NCBI GenBank assembly: GCA_963777975.1
Contig: CAVZSO010000013.1
Location: 62,001-126,000 of the forward strand
From: CSP1-4 sp963777975
GTDB lineage: Bacteria > Chloroflexota > Limnocylindria > Limnocylindrales > CSP1-4
Direction: 5' to 3'
Length of the DNA stretch: 64,000 bases
The notes beneath the pieces are model-generated. The model ran no database searches. It saw nothing but the letters and a program-made list of their open reading frames with translations, and was not told where the DNA came from. Of the stretch, positions 16,453 through 27,166 are shown one piece after another. Numbering within the stretch: the first letter of the stretch is position 1; each line of letters opens with the position of its first letter. A program made the position numbers and the translations under genes.

Positions 16453-16701
16453 CTGGTTCCCTCCTCGGAGCCACGGACGATGGCTCGCGTCGCGACCGGC
16501 ACGACGGCAGCCGCCTCGGCTCTGGGCCGCCGGGTGACGTTGGCGATGCCCGCGCGTCGATACAGGCGTCACGCAGGAGGGCCACCACCGAGGCCTCACG
16601 AGCGCCGTCGTGTCGCTCGAAGGATACGGTCTCGCCAGCTCCCGCGGCGAGGGCCGGATGGCCCGTGGTACCGTGCCGAGGGGCGTGGCTGGAGGAGCGC
16701 G

Positions 16702-17250
16702 ATGCGGCTGAGCGACTGGCAGGCGAGCCCGCAGGGGCAGAAGGTCATGACCGACAAGGTCGCCTCGGCCTATGGCCCGGCGCTGGCGGTCATCGGTGCC
16801 GAGCCGGATCCGGTGGCACACATCGTGTGGGGCGAGGAACCGGACCGACGCTACGTCATCCTGGCCGCCGCGGACGCTGGCCTGGTCATCGTCAACGTCC
16901 GGGTCAACGTGCCCCAGGAAGGTCCCCGCGCGTCGGCCAAGCTCGTCCGCTGGAGCCGCGTCCAGGTCGGTGAGGTGTCGGTCGAGGCCCACCACGGCCG
17001 ACGGCACGTGACCAGCCAGATCGAGAGCGTCGTGCTCCAGGGGACGGACGAAGAGGCCGACGAGATCGGTGCCTTCGTGGCCCATGTGCTGGGCCGCATC
17101 GACGGTCGCGTCGTATCGCCGGCCACGGGGCCATCGAGAGCGGCGGAGCCCGGCGGCGATGCGTCCGCGGACGCCGACGTCGAGTCGAACGCGCGTTCTA
17201 TTTCCTCGCTCGTGCCCATCGAGCTGCCGGCCACCACGGACCCCGTCTGA
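16702..17250 (+). CDS. Conserved-looking hypothetical protein (182 aa)
   Basis: I do not recognise a family. The start ATG 16702 has GGAGGA 6 nt upstream and begins MRLSDWQASPQGQKVMTDK. The core alternates strands and helices (RRYVILAAADAGLVIVNVRV, LVRWSRVQVGEVSVEAHH) and ends in an acidic, Ala-rich tail. There is no signal or membrane segment. It lies 12 nt before the acyltransferase gene and is probably co-transcribed with it. Confidence 0.65.
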   Translation: MRLSDWQASPQGQKVMTDKVASAYGPALAVIGAEPDPVAHIVWGEEPDRRYVILAAADAGLVIVNVRVNVPQEGPRASAKLVRWSRVQVGEVSVEAHHGRRHVTSQIESVVLQGTDEEADEIGAFVAHVLGRIDGRVVSPATGPSRAAEPGGDASADADVESNARSISSLVPIELPATTDPV

Positions 17251-17262
17251 CCCCGCCCACCG

Positions 17263-18121
17263 ATGTCACAGAGCGCCATCGACCACGGTCACGGCCACGT
17301 CGTCTTCGTCGACCCGGCCAACGATCCCTTGCCCGCCTGGCGTCGGACGCTGCGCTATCACCTGACGCGGACGGCGCTCTGGATCCTCGTTCGCTGCTGG
17401 TTCCGACTTCGCCTCGAGGGCTTCGACCGCCTGCCCGAGCCGCCCTACGTGCTCGTCTTCAACCACCTCAGCTGGGCTGACCCGATGATCCTCTACGCGA
17501 CCTGGCCGGCCTCGGTCCGCGTCCACGTCTACGGGCCGAAGGAGGCCGACATGGCGGTCGGCTGGCGGAATCGACTCATCGGCTGGATCGGTCATGCCGT
17601 CCCGTTCGATCCCGACAAGTCCCATCTGCTGACCTCGGCCAAGCGCGCCGTGGCAGTCCTGAAGGCCGGTCGCGTGCTGGCCATCGCCGGCGAAGGCCGC
17701 TTGACCGAGGACGAGGACGTCGTCCTGCCGCTCAACGAGGGGGCCGCGTTCTTCGCCATCCGGGCCGGGGCGCCGATCCTGCCCCTGGCCATCAACGGCA
17801 CCCGCTGGCTCGCGTTCGGCAAGGTGGTCCGGGTCCGGGTCGGGACGCCGATCCCGACGATCGGCCTGCGGGCCGACCGCGAGGTGCTCCGCGAGGTCAC
17901 GGACCGCCTGCAGGCCGACCTGGGCCAGCTGGTCCTCGGCTACCCCGATCGGCGGGTCCCGGGGCCGGTCGGGCGCTGGCTGACCGACGCGTTCGCGGAT
18001 CGACCGTGGCGGGCCGCCGAAGCCCGCCGCTGCTGCCGCCGCCGAAGGCACGCAAGCCGTGTCCACGGCAGCCGACGGTGCCGCGGAAGCCGCTGCAGGA
18101 CCACCTCCGACCGCCGCCTGA
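17263..18121 (+). CDS. plsC: 1-acyl-sn-glycerol-3-phosphate acyltransferase (PlsC family), probable 3' frameshift
   Basis: A phospholipid acyltransferase with the catalytic NHLSWAD motif (HX4D) near residue 70, the glycerol-phosphate-binding EGR in AIAGEGRLTED, and an APILPLAINGTRW block. It would acylate lysophosphatidate at the membrane. The conserved core ends near 17970. In the raw frame an Arg/Cys-rich tail runs to 18192. Dropping one G of GGG (about 18012-18014) gives an Ala/Pro-rich tail ending TAG... no: ending at the TGA 18119-18121, which looks far more natural for this genome. The tail is therefore uncertain while the catalytic domain is intact. Confidence 0.8.
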
Positions 18122-18214
18122 AGGTCCCCGGCGTCCGCGTCCGACTCCATGACCGTGCCATAATCGCCCGACTGATCCACGCGCTCCGCTGAGCGCCGTT
18201 CGAGGGACCTGGCC

Positions 18215-18580
18215 TTGGCCGCGACCGGACTGTCCGAGAACCCCAAGGAATACCGCAAGCGGTTGGACGAGCAGCCGGACGAGCAGATCGATGGCTGGTC
18301 GGTCGAGCTCATGCGCGACCTGTCGATCCGTCTCGGGGTTCGGCGCGTTCTGAAGGACTTCCAGCGAGCGGCACGGCTCGACGAGCGCGAGCTCGAGCGT
18401 GTCTATGCCGGCGGGGGAGGGCCACCAGCCGCCTTCGGCCGGACCGCGGAAGGCGAGATCATGGTCCCGGCCATCACGCTCTACTGCCTGGTGCCCGGCC
18501 TTCGGCGGTACGTGCCCGACGCCCGCGATCGGCTCTCGACCTACCTCGTGGACAACTTCCACGAGCTCGTCTACATCTAG
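18215..18580 (+). CDS. Hypothetical protein (121 aa)
   Basis: The likely start is TTG 18215 (MAATGLSENPKEYRKRLDEQ), preceded by GAGGGA. A CATAAT hexamer at 18159-18164 could be its -10 element. The protein is helical and charged in the first half, then has VPAITLYCLVPGLRRYVPDARDRL and ends VDNFHELVYI. No known domain is recognised. It directly precedes the broken prenyltransferase gene. Confidence 0.6.
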   Translation: MAATGLSENPKEYRKRLDEQPDEQIDGWSVELMRDLSIRLGVRRVLKDFQRAARLDERELERVYAGGGGPPAAFGRTAEGEIMVPAITLYCLVPGLRRYVPDARDRLSTYLVDNFHELVYI

Positions 18581-18581
18581 C

Positions 18582-19463
18582 GCCACGACCTCGATCGAGC
18601 CGACGCGACCGCCCAGCGCGCGGCTCGGCGCTTTCGGCATCATCCATCCCTTCCCGACGGCGCTGGTCGCCATCTCGACCGGCGTCCTCGGCTGGATCGC
18701 CGGCGGCACGGTCGCTCCAGGCCGCCACCCTGACGCTGGCGATGGCCGGCTTCCAGGCGTCGATCGGGGCGCTCAACGACCTCCATGACCGCGTCGACGA
18801 TGCCGTCGGTCAGCCCTGGAAGCCGATCCCGTCGGGACGGGTCGGTCCCGGCACCGCGCGGTCGGTCGTCGTCGCGGGCGCTGTCGTCGGCTGTGCGGGT
18901 TCCGCTTCTCCTGGGGCCGGCCACCTTGCTCGTCGGCCTGGCCGGCTACGGGCTGGGCGTCGCATACGACCTCGGCCTCCAGCGCACGGCGTGGGGCTGG
19001 GTTTGCTTCGCGCTCGCCCTGCCGCTCGTCCCTGTCTATGCCTGGCTCGGTGTCGGCGCCGGGCTGCCGCCGGACGTCGGCACCCTGATCCTGCTGGGCG
19101 TGATCGCTGGCACCGAGCTGGCGGTCGCCAATGGGCTCGTCGATGTCACCACCGACGCCGGCGTCGGGACGGCCGGCATCGCCGTCCGGCTCGGCCTGGT
19201 GCGGGCGCGCCTCGTGATGGTCGCGACGGCCCTTGGGCTGCTGGCGCTGGCCTGGCTGCCGACCCTGCTCGGCGCCGGGCTCGCGGGCTCCGACAGCGCC
19301 GACCCTGTCAGACCTGGTGGCACCGGTCATCGGCAGCGTGGCCCTGCTGGCCGGGGTCGCGATGTCGCTGCGGGGAGAGGCGATCTGGTCGTGGCGAGGC
19401 TGGCACGTCCAGGCCCTCGGTGTCGCGGTCCTGGCCGTCAGCTGGATCGTGGCGGCGAGCTAG
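18582..19463 (+). pseudogene. UbiA-family prenyltransferase, three frameshifts
   Basis: Pieces of one UbiA-type membrane protein lie in successive frames: FGIIHPFPTALVAISTGVLG, then the first Asp-rich motif NDLHDRVDDAVGQPWKPIPS, then membrane helices with YDLGLQRT and VDVTTDAGVGTAGIAVRLG (second Asp motif), then APVIGSVALLAG to the stop at 19463. Each junction is repaired by removing one base from a short run: CCC near 18730, GGG near 18898 and CCC near 19303. The start codon is not evident and the 5' boundary is approximate. The family transfers polyprenyl groups to aromatic or lipid acceptors; the acceptor here is unknown. Confidence 0.7.
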
Positions 19464-19472
19464 GGCGGGCGA

Positions 19473-20501
19473 TCAGCCCTCTCGGTCGGCCGTTCCGGAG
19501 CGGACGAGGGCGATCGCGTTCTCCAGCTTGAGCTTGGAGATCGTCAGGTACTTGGCGAGATTGCCGCGATCGACGTCGCCAAAGGCGTCCAGCGCCTCGG
19601 GCGAGCGGAGGACCATGACCAGCTCATCGAGCGCCTCGGCCAGATGGCCTTTGGCGGAGATGAGCGAGTCCTCGCTGATCTCGGTCGGCCGGACGCCGGT
19701 CCATGCGGCCGTGGCCTCGACGGCGTCCGTCTCGGCGGGCCGCCGGCCACGGGTCGGCTTGTCGTCGACTGGCGCCTCGGTGTCGTCGGCGGGACCGCGA
19801 GATCGGCGGCCTTCGATCTTCTCGCGCAGCCTGACCAGGCTGAGCTCGCCGGATGCGACCTGCTCGGCGAGACGGCGGCGCTTCCGTGGGTCCTCGACCT
19901 TGAGCAGCTCGTACGCGTGCGAGACCGTGTCTTTGCGCAAAGACACGAGCTCGCGGATCTCCGGTGGTGCATCGGCCAGGCGTAGCCGGTTCTCGATGTA
20001 GCCCTTGTCCTTGCCCAGCTTCTGCGCCAGCTTGCGGACCGAGTAGCCATGCTCGCTGGTCATCCGGTCGTACATGATCGCTTCGTCGAGTGGCGACAGG
20101 TCCTCCCGCTGGAGGTTCTCGATGATCGCGATCTCGAGCGCCGTGTCGTCGTCGATCTCTTCGATCATGGCCGGGATCGTCTCGAGGTTGGCCATCTTGG
20201 CGGCTCGCCAGCGACGCTCACCGGCGATGAGCTGATACCGACCGCCGTCGTGGGGACGGACGAGGATGGGCTGCAGGACGCCGTGCTCCTTGACGCTCGA
20301 CGACAGCTCGGCGAGCGCCCCTTCGTCGAAGGTCAGCCGCGGCTGATCCGGGTTGGCATCGATGCGTCCGACCGGGACCTGACGGATGCTGGTGGCACGC
20401 GCCGAGCCTTCAGGGGAGAGGAGGCTGATGATGGCCGGAGAGAGCTCGCGCTCCTCCGAGAGCCGCCGCGCGGCAGTGCCTCGGAAATCAGGCCTGGCCA
20501 A
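19473..20501 (-). CDS. parB: Chromosome-partitioning protein ParB
   Basis: A 342-residue ParB. The N-terminal CTPase/nuclease-like domain has IDANPDQPRLTFDE, HGVLQPILVRP, and GERRWRAAKMA. The Box II-like ENLQREDLSPLDEA follows, then the HTH region SVRKLAQKLGKDKGYIENRL. The C-terminal dimerisation part ends near ALVRSGTADREG. ATG 20501 overlaps the end of parA by 14 nt. A 22-bp palindrome that is a candidate parS lies inside the gene at 19926-19947. ParB would load at such sites, spread, and work with ParA to segregate the chromosome. Confidence 0.93.
   Translation of the reverse strand: MARPDFRGTAARRLSEERELSPAIISLLSPEGSARATSIRQVPVGRIDANPDQPRLTFDEGALAELSSSVKEHGVLQPILVRPHDGGRYQLIAGERRWRAAKMANLETIPAMIEEIDDDTALEIAIIENLQREDLSPLDEAIMYDRMTSEHGYSVRKLAQKLGKDKGYIENRLRLADAPPEIRELVSLRKDTVSHAYELLKVEDPRKRRRLAEQVASGELSLVRLREKIEGRRSRGPADDTEAPVDDKPTRGRRPAETDAVEATAAWTGVRPTEISEDSLISAKGHLAEALDELVMVLRSPEALDAFGDVDRGNLAKYLTISKLKLENAIALVRSGTADREG
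19926..19947. repeat. Candidate parS, copy 1 (within parB)
   Basis: A perfect 22-bp palindrome with core GTCTTTGCGCAAAGAC (19929-19944). Identical 16-bp cores recur at 21626 and 23262. It does not match the canonical parS TGTTTCACGTGAAACA but has the same kind of symmetry and, like many parS sites, lies in and near parAB. Confidence 0.6.
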
Positions 20502-21264
20502 GATCGATCACCTCCCGTGCCAGCTCGCGAAAGGTGCGAGCGGCATCCGACGTGCTGGCATAGGCGGTCACGGGTCGACCCGCGAGCGGCGCCTCACCAA
20601 GCTTCACCGTCTGACGAATGATGGAGTTGAAGACGTGGTGGTCGCCGAGCTCACGAAGCTCGTCGAGCATCTCGCGGCCGAGGATGGTGCGCCCGTCGTA
20701 GAAGGTCGGCAACAGTCCGAGGACGCGCAGATCGCGATTCAGTCCCTTGGCACGGATCTGGTTGATGACCTTGACCAGGGCGGTCAGACCCTTCAGCGCG
20801 TAGTACTGCGTTTGGACCGGGATGATCACGCTATCGGCGGCGACGAGGCCGTTGATCGTCAGCAGGCCCAGCGTCGGCGGGCAATCGATGAGCACGTAGT
20901 CGTAGTTCTCGTGCACGAAGCCGTCGATCGCCTCGCGCAGCGCATGCTCGCGTCCGATGGCGGTGAAGAGCTCGACCTCGGTCGAGGCCAGCTCCAGCGT
21001 CGATGGCGCGACGTCGATGCCCGCCGTCTGGGTCGGGATGATGACCTCGCGCATGCTGGCGCGAGAATCGGCCAGGACATCCGCCATCGAGCGATCGACC
21101 GTGCCGAGATTGATCCCCAGGCCGACCGTCAGGTTCGCCTGCGCGTCCATGTCGATGCACAGGATGCGGTAATCCTGCTCGGCCAGCGCGCCCGCCAGAT
21201 TGATGGCGCAGGTGGTCTTGCCGACCCCGCCCTTCTGGTTGGCGATGGCGATCACGTCTGCCAC
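20488..21264 (-). CDS. parA: Chromosome-partitioning ATPase ParA (Soj)
   Basis: A 258-residue ParA/MinD-type ATPase with the deviant Walker A KGGVGKTTCAINLAGALA, Walker A' LCIDMDAQANLTVGLG, and Walker B YVLIDCPPTLG. No N-terminal DNA-binding extension is present, so it is a chromosomal-type ParA. GTG 21264 (MADVIAIANQKGG) with GAGGTGA upstream is preferred; ATG 21291 lacks a ribosome site. It is co-transcribed with parB. Confidence 0.93.
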   Translation of the reverse strand: MADVIAIANQKGGVGKTTCAINLAGALAEQDYRILCIDMDAQANLTVGLGINLGTVDRSMADVLADSRASMREVIIPTQTAGIDVAPSTLELASTEVELFTAIGREHALREAIDGFVHENYDYVLIDCPPTLGLLTINGLVAADSVIIPVQTQYYALKGLTALVKVINQIRAKGLNRDLRVLGLLPTFYDGRTILGREMLDELRELGDHHVFNSIIRQTVKLGEAPLAGRPVTAYASTSDAARTFRELAREVIDLGQA

Positions 21265-21454
21265 GAATCCGTCACCTCGATTGCGAACCATCTGTCGAAC
21301 GACACGCGAGCGGCGCTGTCGGAGGGAGCGGATGCTACACCGCTGCGCAAGATGCGGCCATAGGTATCAGGACGTATCTTCGTTCGATCGGCCCCATCGA
21401 CAGACGCGAACTGTCTTGGCACGGGCTTCGATGGCTCGGCGCCGACGTGGCCGG

Positions 21455-21497
21455 TTATCCACACCCGAGGCCAGTTGTTCACCGTTTTTGTGGATAT
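21455..21497. promoter_or_regulatory. Pair of DnaA-box-like sequences in the 390-bp parA upstream gap
   Basis: TTATCCACA (21455-21463) is a perfect DnaA box. TGTGGATAT (21489-21497) is an oppositely oriented 8/9 match. Two weaker 7/9 matches occur nearby (TTGTTCACC around 21476, ATATGCACC around 21552). The gap 21265-21656 holds no gene; it also contains a possible -10 (TACGAT, 21595-21600) and parS candidate copy 2. It may be an origin-proximal or DnaA-controlled region. Confidence 0.4.
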
Positions 21498-21625
21498 CCC
21501 GATCGGGTTCGTGCACAGGTCGTCGGCGAGTCGGCGGCTCCCGAACGGGGGATATGCACCATCCCAGCCGGCTCGCGGCAGGGCCCGGGCGCGCTACGAT
21601 GCACGGGCGTTCGAGCGCGACGCGT

Positions 21626-21641
21626 GTCTTTGCGCAAAGAC
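21626..21641. repeat. Candidate parS, copy 2 (upstream of carboxylase beta gene)
   Basis: GTCTTTGCGCAAAGAC, identical to the core of copy 1, ends 15 bp before the GTG start of the carboxyltransferase gene. It lies just before that gene's ribosome site. Confidence 0.6.
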
Positions 21642-21656
21642 GCCAGGAGGTGAGGC

Positions 21657-23210
21657 GTGCCGACCAACCGCGAGCGAATGGACGAACTGCGTCGGCTTCG
21701 AGTCGCGTCGCGACTCGGTGGGGGAGAGGCGCGCATCTCGCAGCAGCACGACAAGGGCAAGCTCACGGCGCGCGAGCGGCTCGACCTGCTGCTCGACGAC
21801 GACTCGTTCGTGGAGCTCGATGCCTTCGTCACCCACCGCTCCACCGACTTCGGCCTGGAAGACCAGCGCATCCTGACCGATGGCGTCGTCACCGGTCATG
21901 GCACGATCGATGGGCGGACGGTCTTCGTCTTCAGCCAGGACTTCACGGTCTTCGGCGGCTCGCTGTCCGAAGCCCATGCCGAGAAGATCTGCAAGGTCAT
22001 GGATCTGGCCATGAAGGTCGGGGCACCGATCATCGGGCTCAATGACTCGGGCGGCGCGCGCATCCAGGAGGGCGTCGTGTCGCTCGGCGCGTACGCCGAC
22101 ATCTTCCTGCGCAACACGTTGGCGTCGGGCGTCGTGCCACAGATCTCGGTCATCCTTGGCCCGTGCGCCGGCGGCGCGGTCTACTCGCCGGCCATCACCG
22201 ACGTGACGATCATGGTCGAGGGCACGGGCTACATGTTCGTGACCGGACCGGATGTCGTGAAGACGGTGACGCACGAGGACGTCGATATGGAGCGACTCGG
22301 CGGCGCCATCACGCATACCACGATCAGCGGGGTCGCTCACCTGGCGACGAGCGATGAAGCCTCCGCCCTCGATCTCGCGCGTCGCATCCTCGGCCATCTG
22401 CCGCAGAACAACCTCGACGATCCGCCGACGCGTCAGACGGACGACCCCGTCGAGCGCATGGACGCGACGCTCGACTCGCTGATACCCGATTCCCCGAACC
22501 AGCCCTATGACATGCATGAGGTGATCCGGGGCGTGGTCGACGATGGAACCTTCCTCGAGCTACAGCCAGGCTGGGCGGCGAACATCATCGTCGGCTGGGC
22601 ATGGCTCGGCGGACGGAGCGTCGGCATCGTCGCGCAGCAGCCATCGGTGCTCGCCGGAGCGCTGGACATCGACGCGTCCGACAAGGCGGCCCGCTTCGTG
22701 CGCACGTGCGATGCCTTCAACGTGCCGCTCGTGACCTTCATCGATGTGCCGGGGTTCCTGCCCGGTGTCACGCAGGAGCACGGTGGCATCATCCGCCACG
22801 GCGCGAAGCTGCTCTATGCGTACGCCGAAGCAACGGTGCCCAAGCTCTCGGTCATCACCAGGAAGGCATATGGCGGCGCCTACGACGTCATGAGCAGCAA
22901 GCACATCCGCGGCGACATCAACCTGGCCTGGCCGACGGCGGAGATCGCGGTCATGGGCGTGGCCGGGGCCGTGAGCATCATCTTCCGCGAAGAGATCGCC
23001 GGCGCCGAGGACCCTGAAGCGGAACGCGCGCGGCTGGCCGCCGACTACGAGGCGCGCTTCGCCAATCCGTACATCGCCGCCGCCAGGGGATACGTCGACG
23101 ACGTCATCCTGCCCAGCGAGACCCGCCCTCGGTTGATCGCGGCACTGCGGATGCTGGCCACGAAGCGGGACCGGAATCCCGCCCGCAAACACGGCAACAT
23201 CCCGCTCTGA
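21657..23210 (+). CDS. Propionyl-/methylmalonyl-CoA carboxyltransferase beta subunit (PccB/MmdA family)
   Basis: A 517-residue carboxyltransferase, full length for PccB/MmdA. N-terminal half: KGKLTARERLDLLLDDDSF, GLNDSGGARIQEGV and GPCAGGAVYSPAI (first oxyanion/CoA site). C-terminal half: FIDVPGFLPGVTQEHGGIIRHG, RKAYGGAYDVMSSKH and the terminal RKHGNIPL typical of the family. GTG 21657 has AGGAGG 7 nt upstream. With the biotin carboxylase and carrier genes downstream it should form an acyl-CoA carboxylase converting propionyl-CoA to methylmalonyl-CoA, in line with the mutase and epimerase genes that follow. Confidence 0.9.
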   Translation: MPTNRERMDELRRLRVASRLGGGEARISQQHDKGKLTARERLDLLLDDDSFVELDAFVTHRSTDFGLEDQRILTDGVVTGHGTIDGRTVFVFSQDFTVFGGSLSEAHAEKICKVMDLAMKVGAPIIGLNDSGGARIQEGVVSLGAYADIFLRNTLASGVVPQISVILGPCAGGAVYSPAITDVTIMVEGTGYMFVTGPDVVKTVTHEDVDMERLGGAITHTTISGVAHLATSDEASALDLARRILGHLPQNNLDDPPTRQTDDPVERMDATLDSLIPDSPNQPYDMHEVIRGVVDDGTFLELQPGWAANIIVGWAWLGGRSVGIVAQQPSVLAGALDIDASDKAARFVRTCDAFNVPLVTFIDVPGFLPGVTQEHGGIIRHGAKLLYAYAEATVPKLSVITRKAYGGAYDVMSSKHIRGDINLAWPTAEIAVMGVAGAVSIIFREEIAGAEDPEAERARLAADYEARFANPYIAAARGYVDDVILPSETRPRLIAALRMLATKRDRNPARKHGNIPL

Positions 23211-23259
23211 TGTCTTCGCTTCGCGGCCGACGTTGACGGCGGATCGAGGCGCAGCAGAC

Positions 23260-24906
23260 GTGTCTTTGCGCAAAGACGGGACTGGTCGCGACCTGGCATC
23301 GCCTCCCTTCAAGCGAGTGCTCGTCGCCAATCGCGGTGAGATCGCGCTGCGAGTGATGCGCGCCTGCCACGACCTTGGTTGCGAGGCGGTGGCCGTCTTC
23401 AGCGATGCCGATGCCGACTCGCGACACGTTCGAGCCGCCGACCAGGCCGTCCGCATCGGACCGGCGCCGGCCGCCGAGAGCTACCTCCGCGTCGACGCCA
23501 TCATCGCCGCCGCCAGGACGACGGGGGCCGACGCCATCCATCCGGGCTATGGGTTCCTGTCCGAGCGACCGGCATTGGCCGAGGCCTGTGCAGCGGCCGG
23601 CATCGTCTTCGTCGGGCCGGAGCCGGCGACGTTGCTTGGCCTCGGCGACAAGCTCCACGCCCGCCGGGCGGCGACTCGCGTCGGCGTCCCGGTCGTGCCC
23701 GGGACGCTGGAGCCCGCTGCCATCGAGCGCCCGGATGGGCTGGAGGCGCTCCTCGCTGAGGCCGAGAGCGTCGGCTTCCCCTTGCTGGTCAAGGCAGCTG
23801 CCGGGGGAGGGGGGCGCGGCATGCGGGCGGTCGACCGATCGACGAGGCTGCCGGAGGCACTCGTCGCCGCCTCGCACGAGGCGATGGCCGCGTTCGGCGA
23901 CGGCAGTGTCTATATCGAGCGGCGCATCGATGGGGCCCGCCACGTGGAGGTCCAGCTGCTGGGCGACGCGTGGGGCGCGCTCGTCGCGCTCGGCGAGCGG
24001 GATTGCTCGGTCCAGCGGCGCCACCAGAAGCTCGTCGAGGAGGCTCCCGCGCCGGGTCTCGACCCCCCGTTCCGTCGTCGGTTGCACGAGATGGCGACCG
24101 ACGTGGCTCGAGCCGTCGGGTTGCGCAACGCCGCGACGGCCGAGTTCCTCGTCGGCCCCGAGGGCGAGGCCTGGTTCCTGGAGGTCAACGCGCGTTTGCA
24201 GGTCGAGCACGGGGTGACCGAGCTCCTGACCGGCCTCGACCTCGTGCAGGAGCAGCTCTGGATCGCGGCCGGCGCGGTCCTCAGTCCGGCCGTGCTGCGA
24301 GCCGCGGCGGAAGCCGCATATCCCGCACAGCACGCGATCGAGGTGCGGCTATCCGCCGAGGACCCAGGTCGGGCGTTCGCCCCGGTGCCCGGTCGCATCG
24401 GGCGCTGGCGGGCGCCGAGTGGCCGGGGCATCCGCATGGACGACTGGGTCGAGGACGGCACCAGGATCGGCGGCGACTACGACCCGTTGCTGGGCAAGCT
24501 CCTGGTGGTCGACGCCGATCGGGAGCGGGCCATCGCGCGCATGGCGGACGCGCTGGACGACCTGGAGGTGACGGGCATCCAGACGACGCTGCCCTTCGAT
24601 CGCTGGCTGATGGCCGACCCCGCCTTCCGGGCAGGCGACCTCTCGACGGACTTCGTCGGGCGCCACTGGCTGCCCGGCCCACGCCGCGAGATCGCGGCGG
24701 CGTTCGCCGCCCAGGCTGCCCTGCAGGCCCACCTCGACCCTGGCATCGCTCCACCGCGTGCCCACCTCGACGTTGGCGTCGCGTCCGACGCCGACCCACG
24801 GCGCATCGGCGTGCGCCATGAAGTCGACGCCACGGATCGTCGCGAGCCCAGATCGAGCTGGCTGGCGACCGGACGTCGTGAGTCGATCGACCGGTGGCCG
24901 CGATGA
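23260..24906 (+). CDS. Acyl-CoA carboxylase biotin carboxylase subunit
   Basis: A biotin carboxylase of about 548 aa: FKRVLVANRGEIALRVMRA, ADAIHPGYGFLSERPA, the Gly-rich ATP loop KAAAGGGGRGMR, RDCSVQRRHQKLVEEAPAPG, and EVNARLQVEHGVTEL with the catalytic Arg/Glu region. It carboxylates biotin on the carrier protein using bicarbonate and ATP. The start is uncertain: GTG 23260 with GAGG 11 nt upstream is taken; TTG 23233 is possible. With GTG 23260 the third parS-like palindrome overlaps the first codons, so VSLRKD is encoded by the palindrome itself. The stop overlaps the carrier start (ATGA). Confidence 0.87.
   Translation: MSLRKDGTGRDLASPPFKRVLVANRGEIALRVMRACHDLGCEAVAVFSDADADSRHVRAADQAVRIGPAPAAESYLRVDAIIAAARTTGADAIHPGYGFLSERPALAEACAAAGIVFVGPEPATLLGLGDKLHARRAATRVGVPVVPGTLEPAAIERPDGLEALLAEAESVGFPLLVKAAAGGGGRGMRAVDRSTRLPEALVAASHEAMAAFGDGSVYIERRIDGARHVEVQLLGDAWGALVALGERDCSVQRRHQKLVEEAPAPGLDPPFRRRLHEMATDVARAVGLRNAATAEFLVGPEGEAWFLEVNARLQVEHGVTELLTGLDLVQEQLWIAAGAVLSPAVLRAAAEAAYPAQHAIEVRLSAEDPGRAFAPVPGRIGRWRAPSGRGIRMDDWVEDGTRIGGDYDPLLGKLLVVDADRERAIARMADALDDLEVTGIQTTLPFDRWLMADPAFRAGDLSTDFVGRHWLPGPRREIAAAFAAQAALQAHLDPGIAPPRAHLDVGVASDADPRRIGVRHEVDATDRREPRSSWLATGRRESIDRWPR
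23262..23277. repeat. Candidate parS, copy 3 (start of biotin carboxylase gene)
   Basis: GTCTTTGCGCAAAGAC again, identical to copies 1 and 2 and about 1.6 kb from copy 2. It covers codons 1-6 of the biotin carboxylase gene if that starts at GTG 23260. Confidence 0.6.
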
Positions 24907-25438
24907 AGGACGCTCGGCCAGCCAGCTCGGGCACGTATCGCGTGACCGTCGAGGGCGCCCAGCCGCAGGTCTTCGAGCTGTCACGGGCGCTGCTCGAGCC
25001 GGCGGACGATCAGCTGGTCGCAGACACGGTCGGGCCTGGCGCCGATCGAGGTGACCGCATGGCCGGCGTGGTCACGGTCCTCAAGCGACCGGGCGACCCG
25101 GGCGCCACGCTGACGAGGTATGAGGTCGTCGTCGGCGGCTGGCGCTTCATCGTCGGCGTCGAACCGGCTGCGCGGGCAGCGCTCCGGGAGCGCGGCTCCC
25201 GGACCGGCGAGCGCGACCGAAGCAGCGGCCGCCAGATCGTCCGAGCCCAGATCCCCGGGCGCATCGTGGCCGTCGCGGTCGACGTGGGCGAGGCGGTCGA
25301 GGCGGGCCAGCTGTTGCTCGTGGTCGAGGCCATGAAGATGGAGAACGCCGTCATCGCGCCGTGGGCCGGTACCATCGCCCGCATCGGTCTCGAGGCCGGG
25401 CAGACCGTCGAGCTGGGAGATGAGCTGGTGGTGATCGA

Positions 25439-25442
<4 letters not shown>
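24903..25442 (+). CDS. Biotin carboxyl carrier protein of the acyl-CoA carboxylase
   Basis: A 179-residue protein whose C-terminal 75 residues are a biotinyl domain: RIVAVAVDVGEAVEAGQLLL, then EAMKMEN with the biotinylated Lys, then GTIARIGLEAGQTVELGDEL. The N-terminal half (GTYRVTVEGAQPQVFELS) resembles the linker/BT-like domain found in propionyl-CoA carboxylase alpha subunits. The alpha chain is thus split into separate carboxylase and carrier genes. ATG 24903 overlaps the upstream stop as ATGA. Confidence 0.88.

Positions 25443-27166
<1,724 letters not shown>

Noticed and set aside
19926..19947. The parB palindrome as an intrinsic terminator or simple codon coincidence
   Set aside because: The same 16-mer occurs twice more in different contexts without T-runs, including a non-coding position, so neither explanation suffices.
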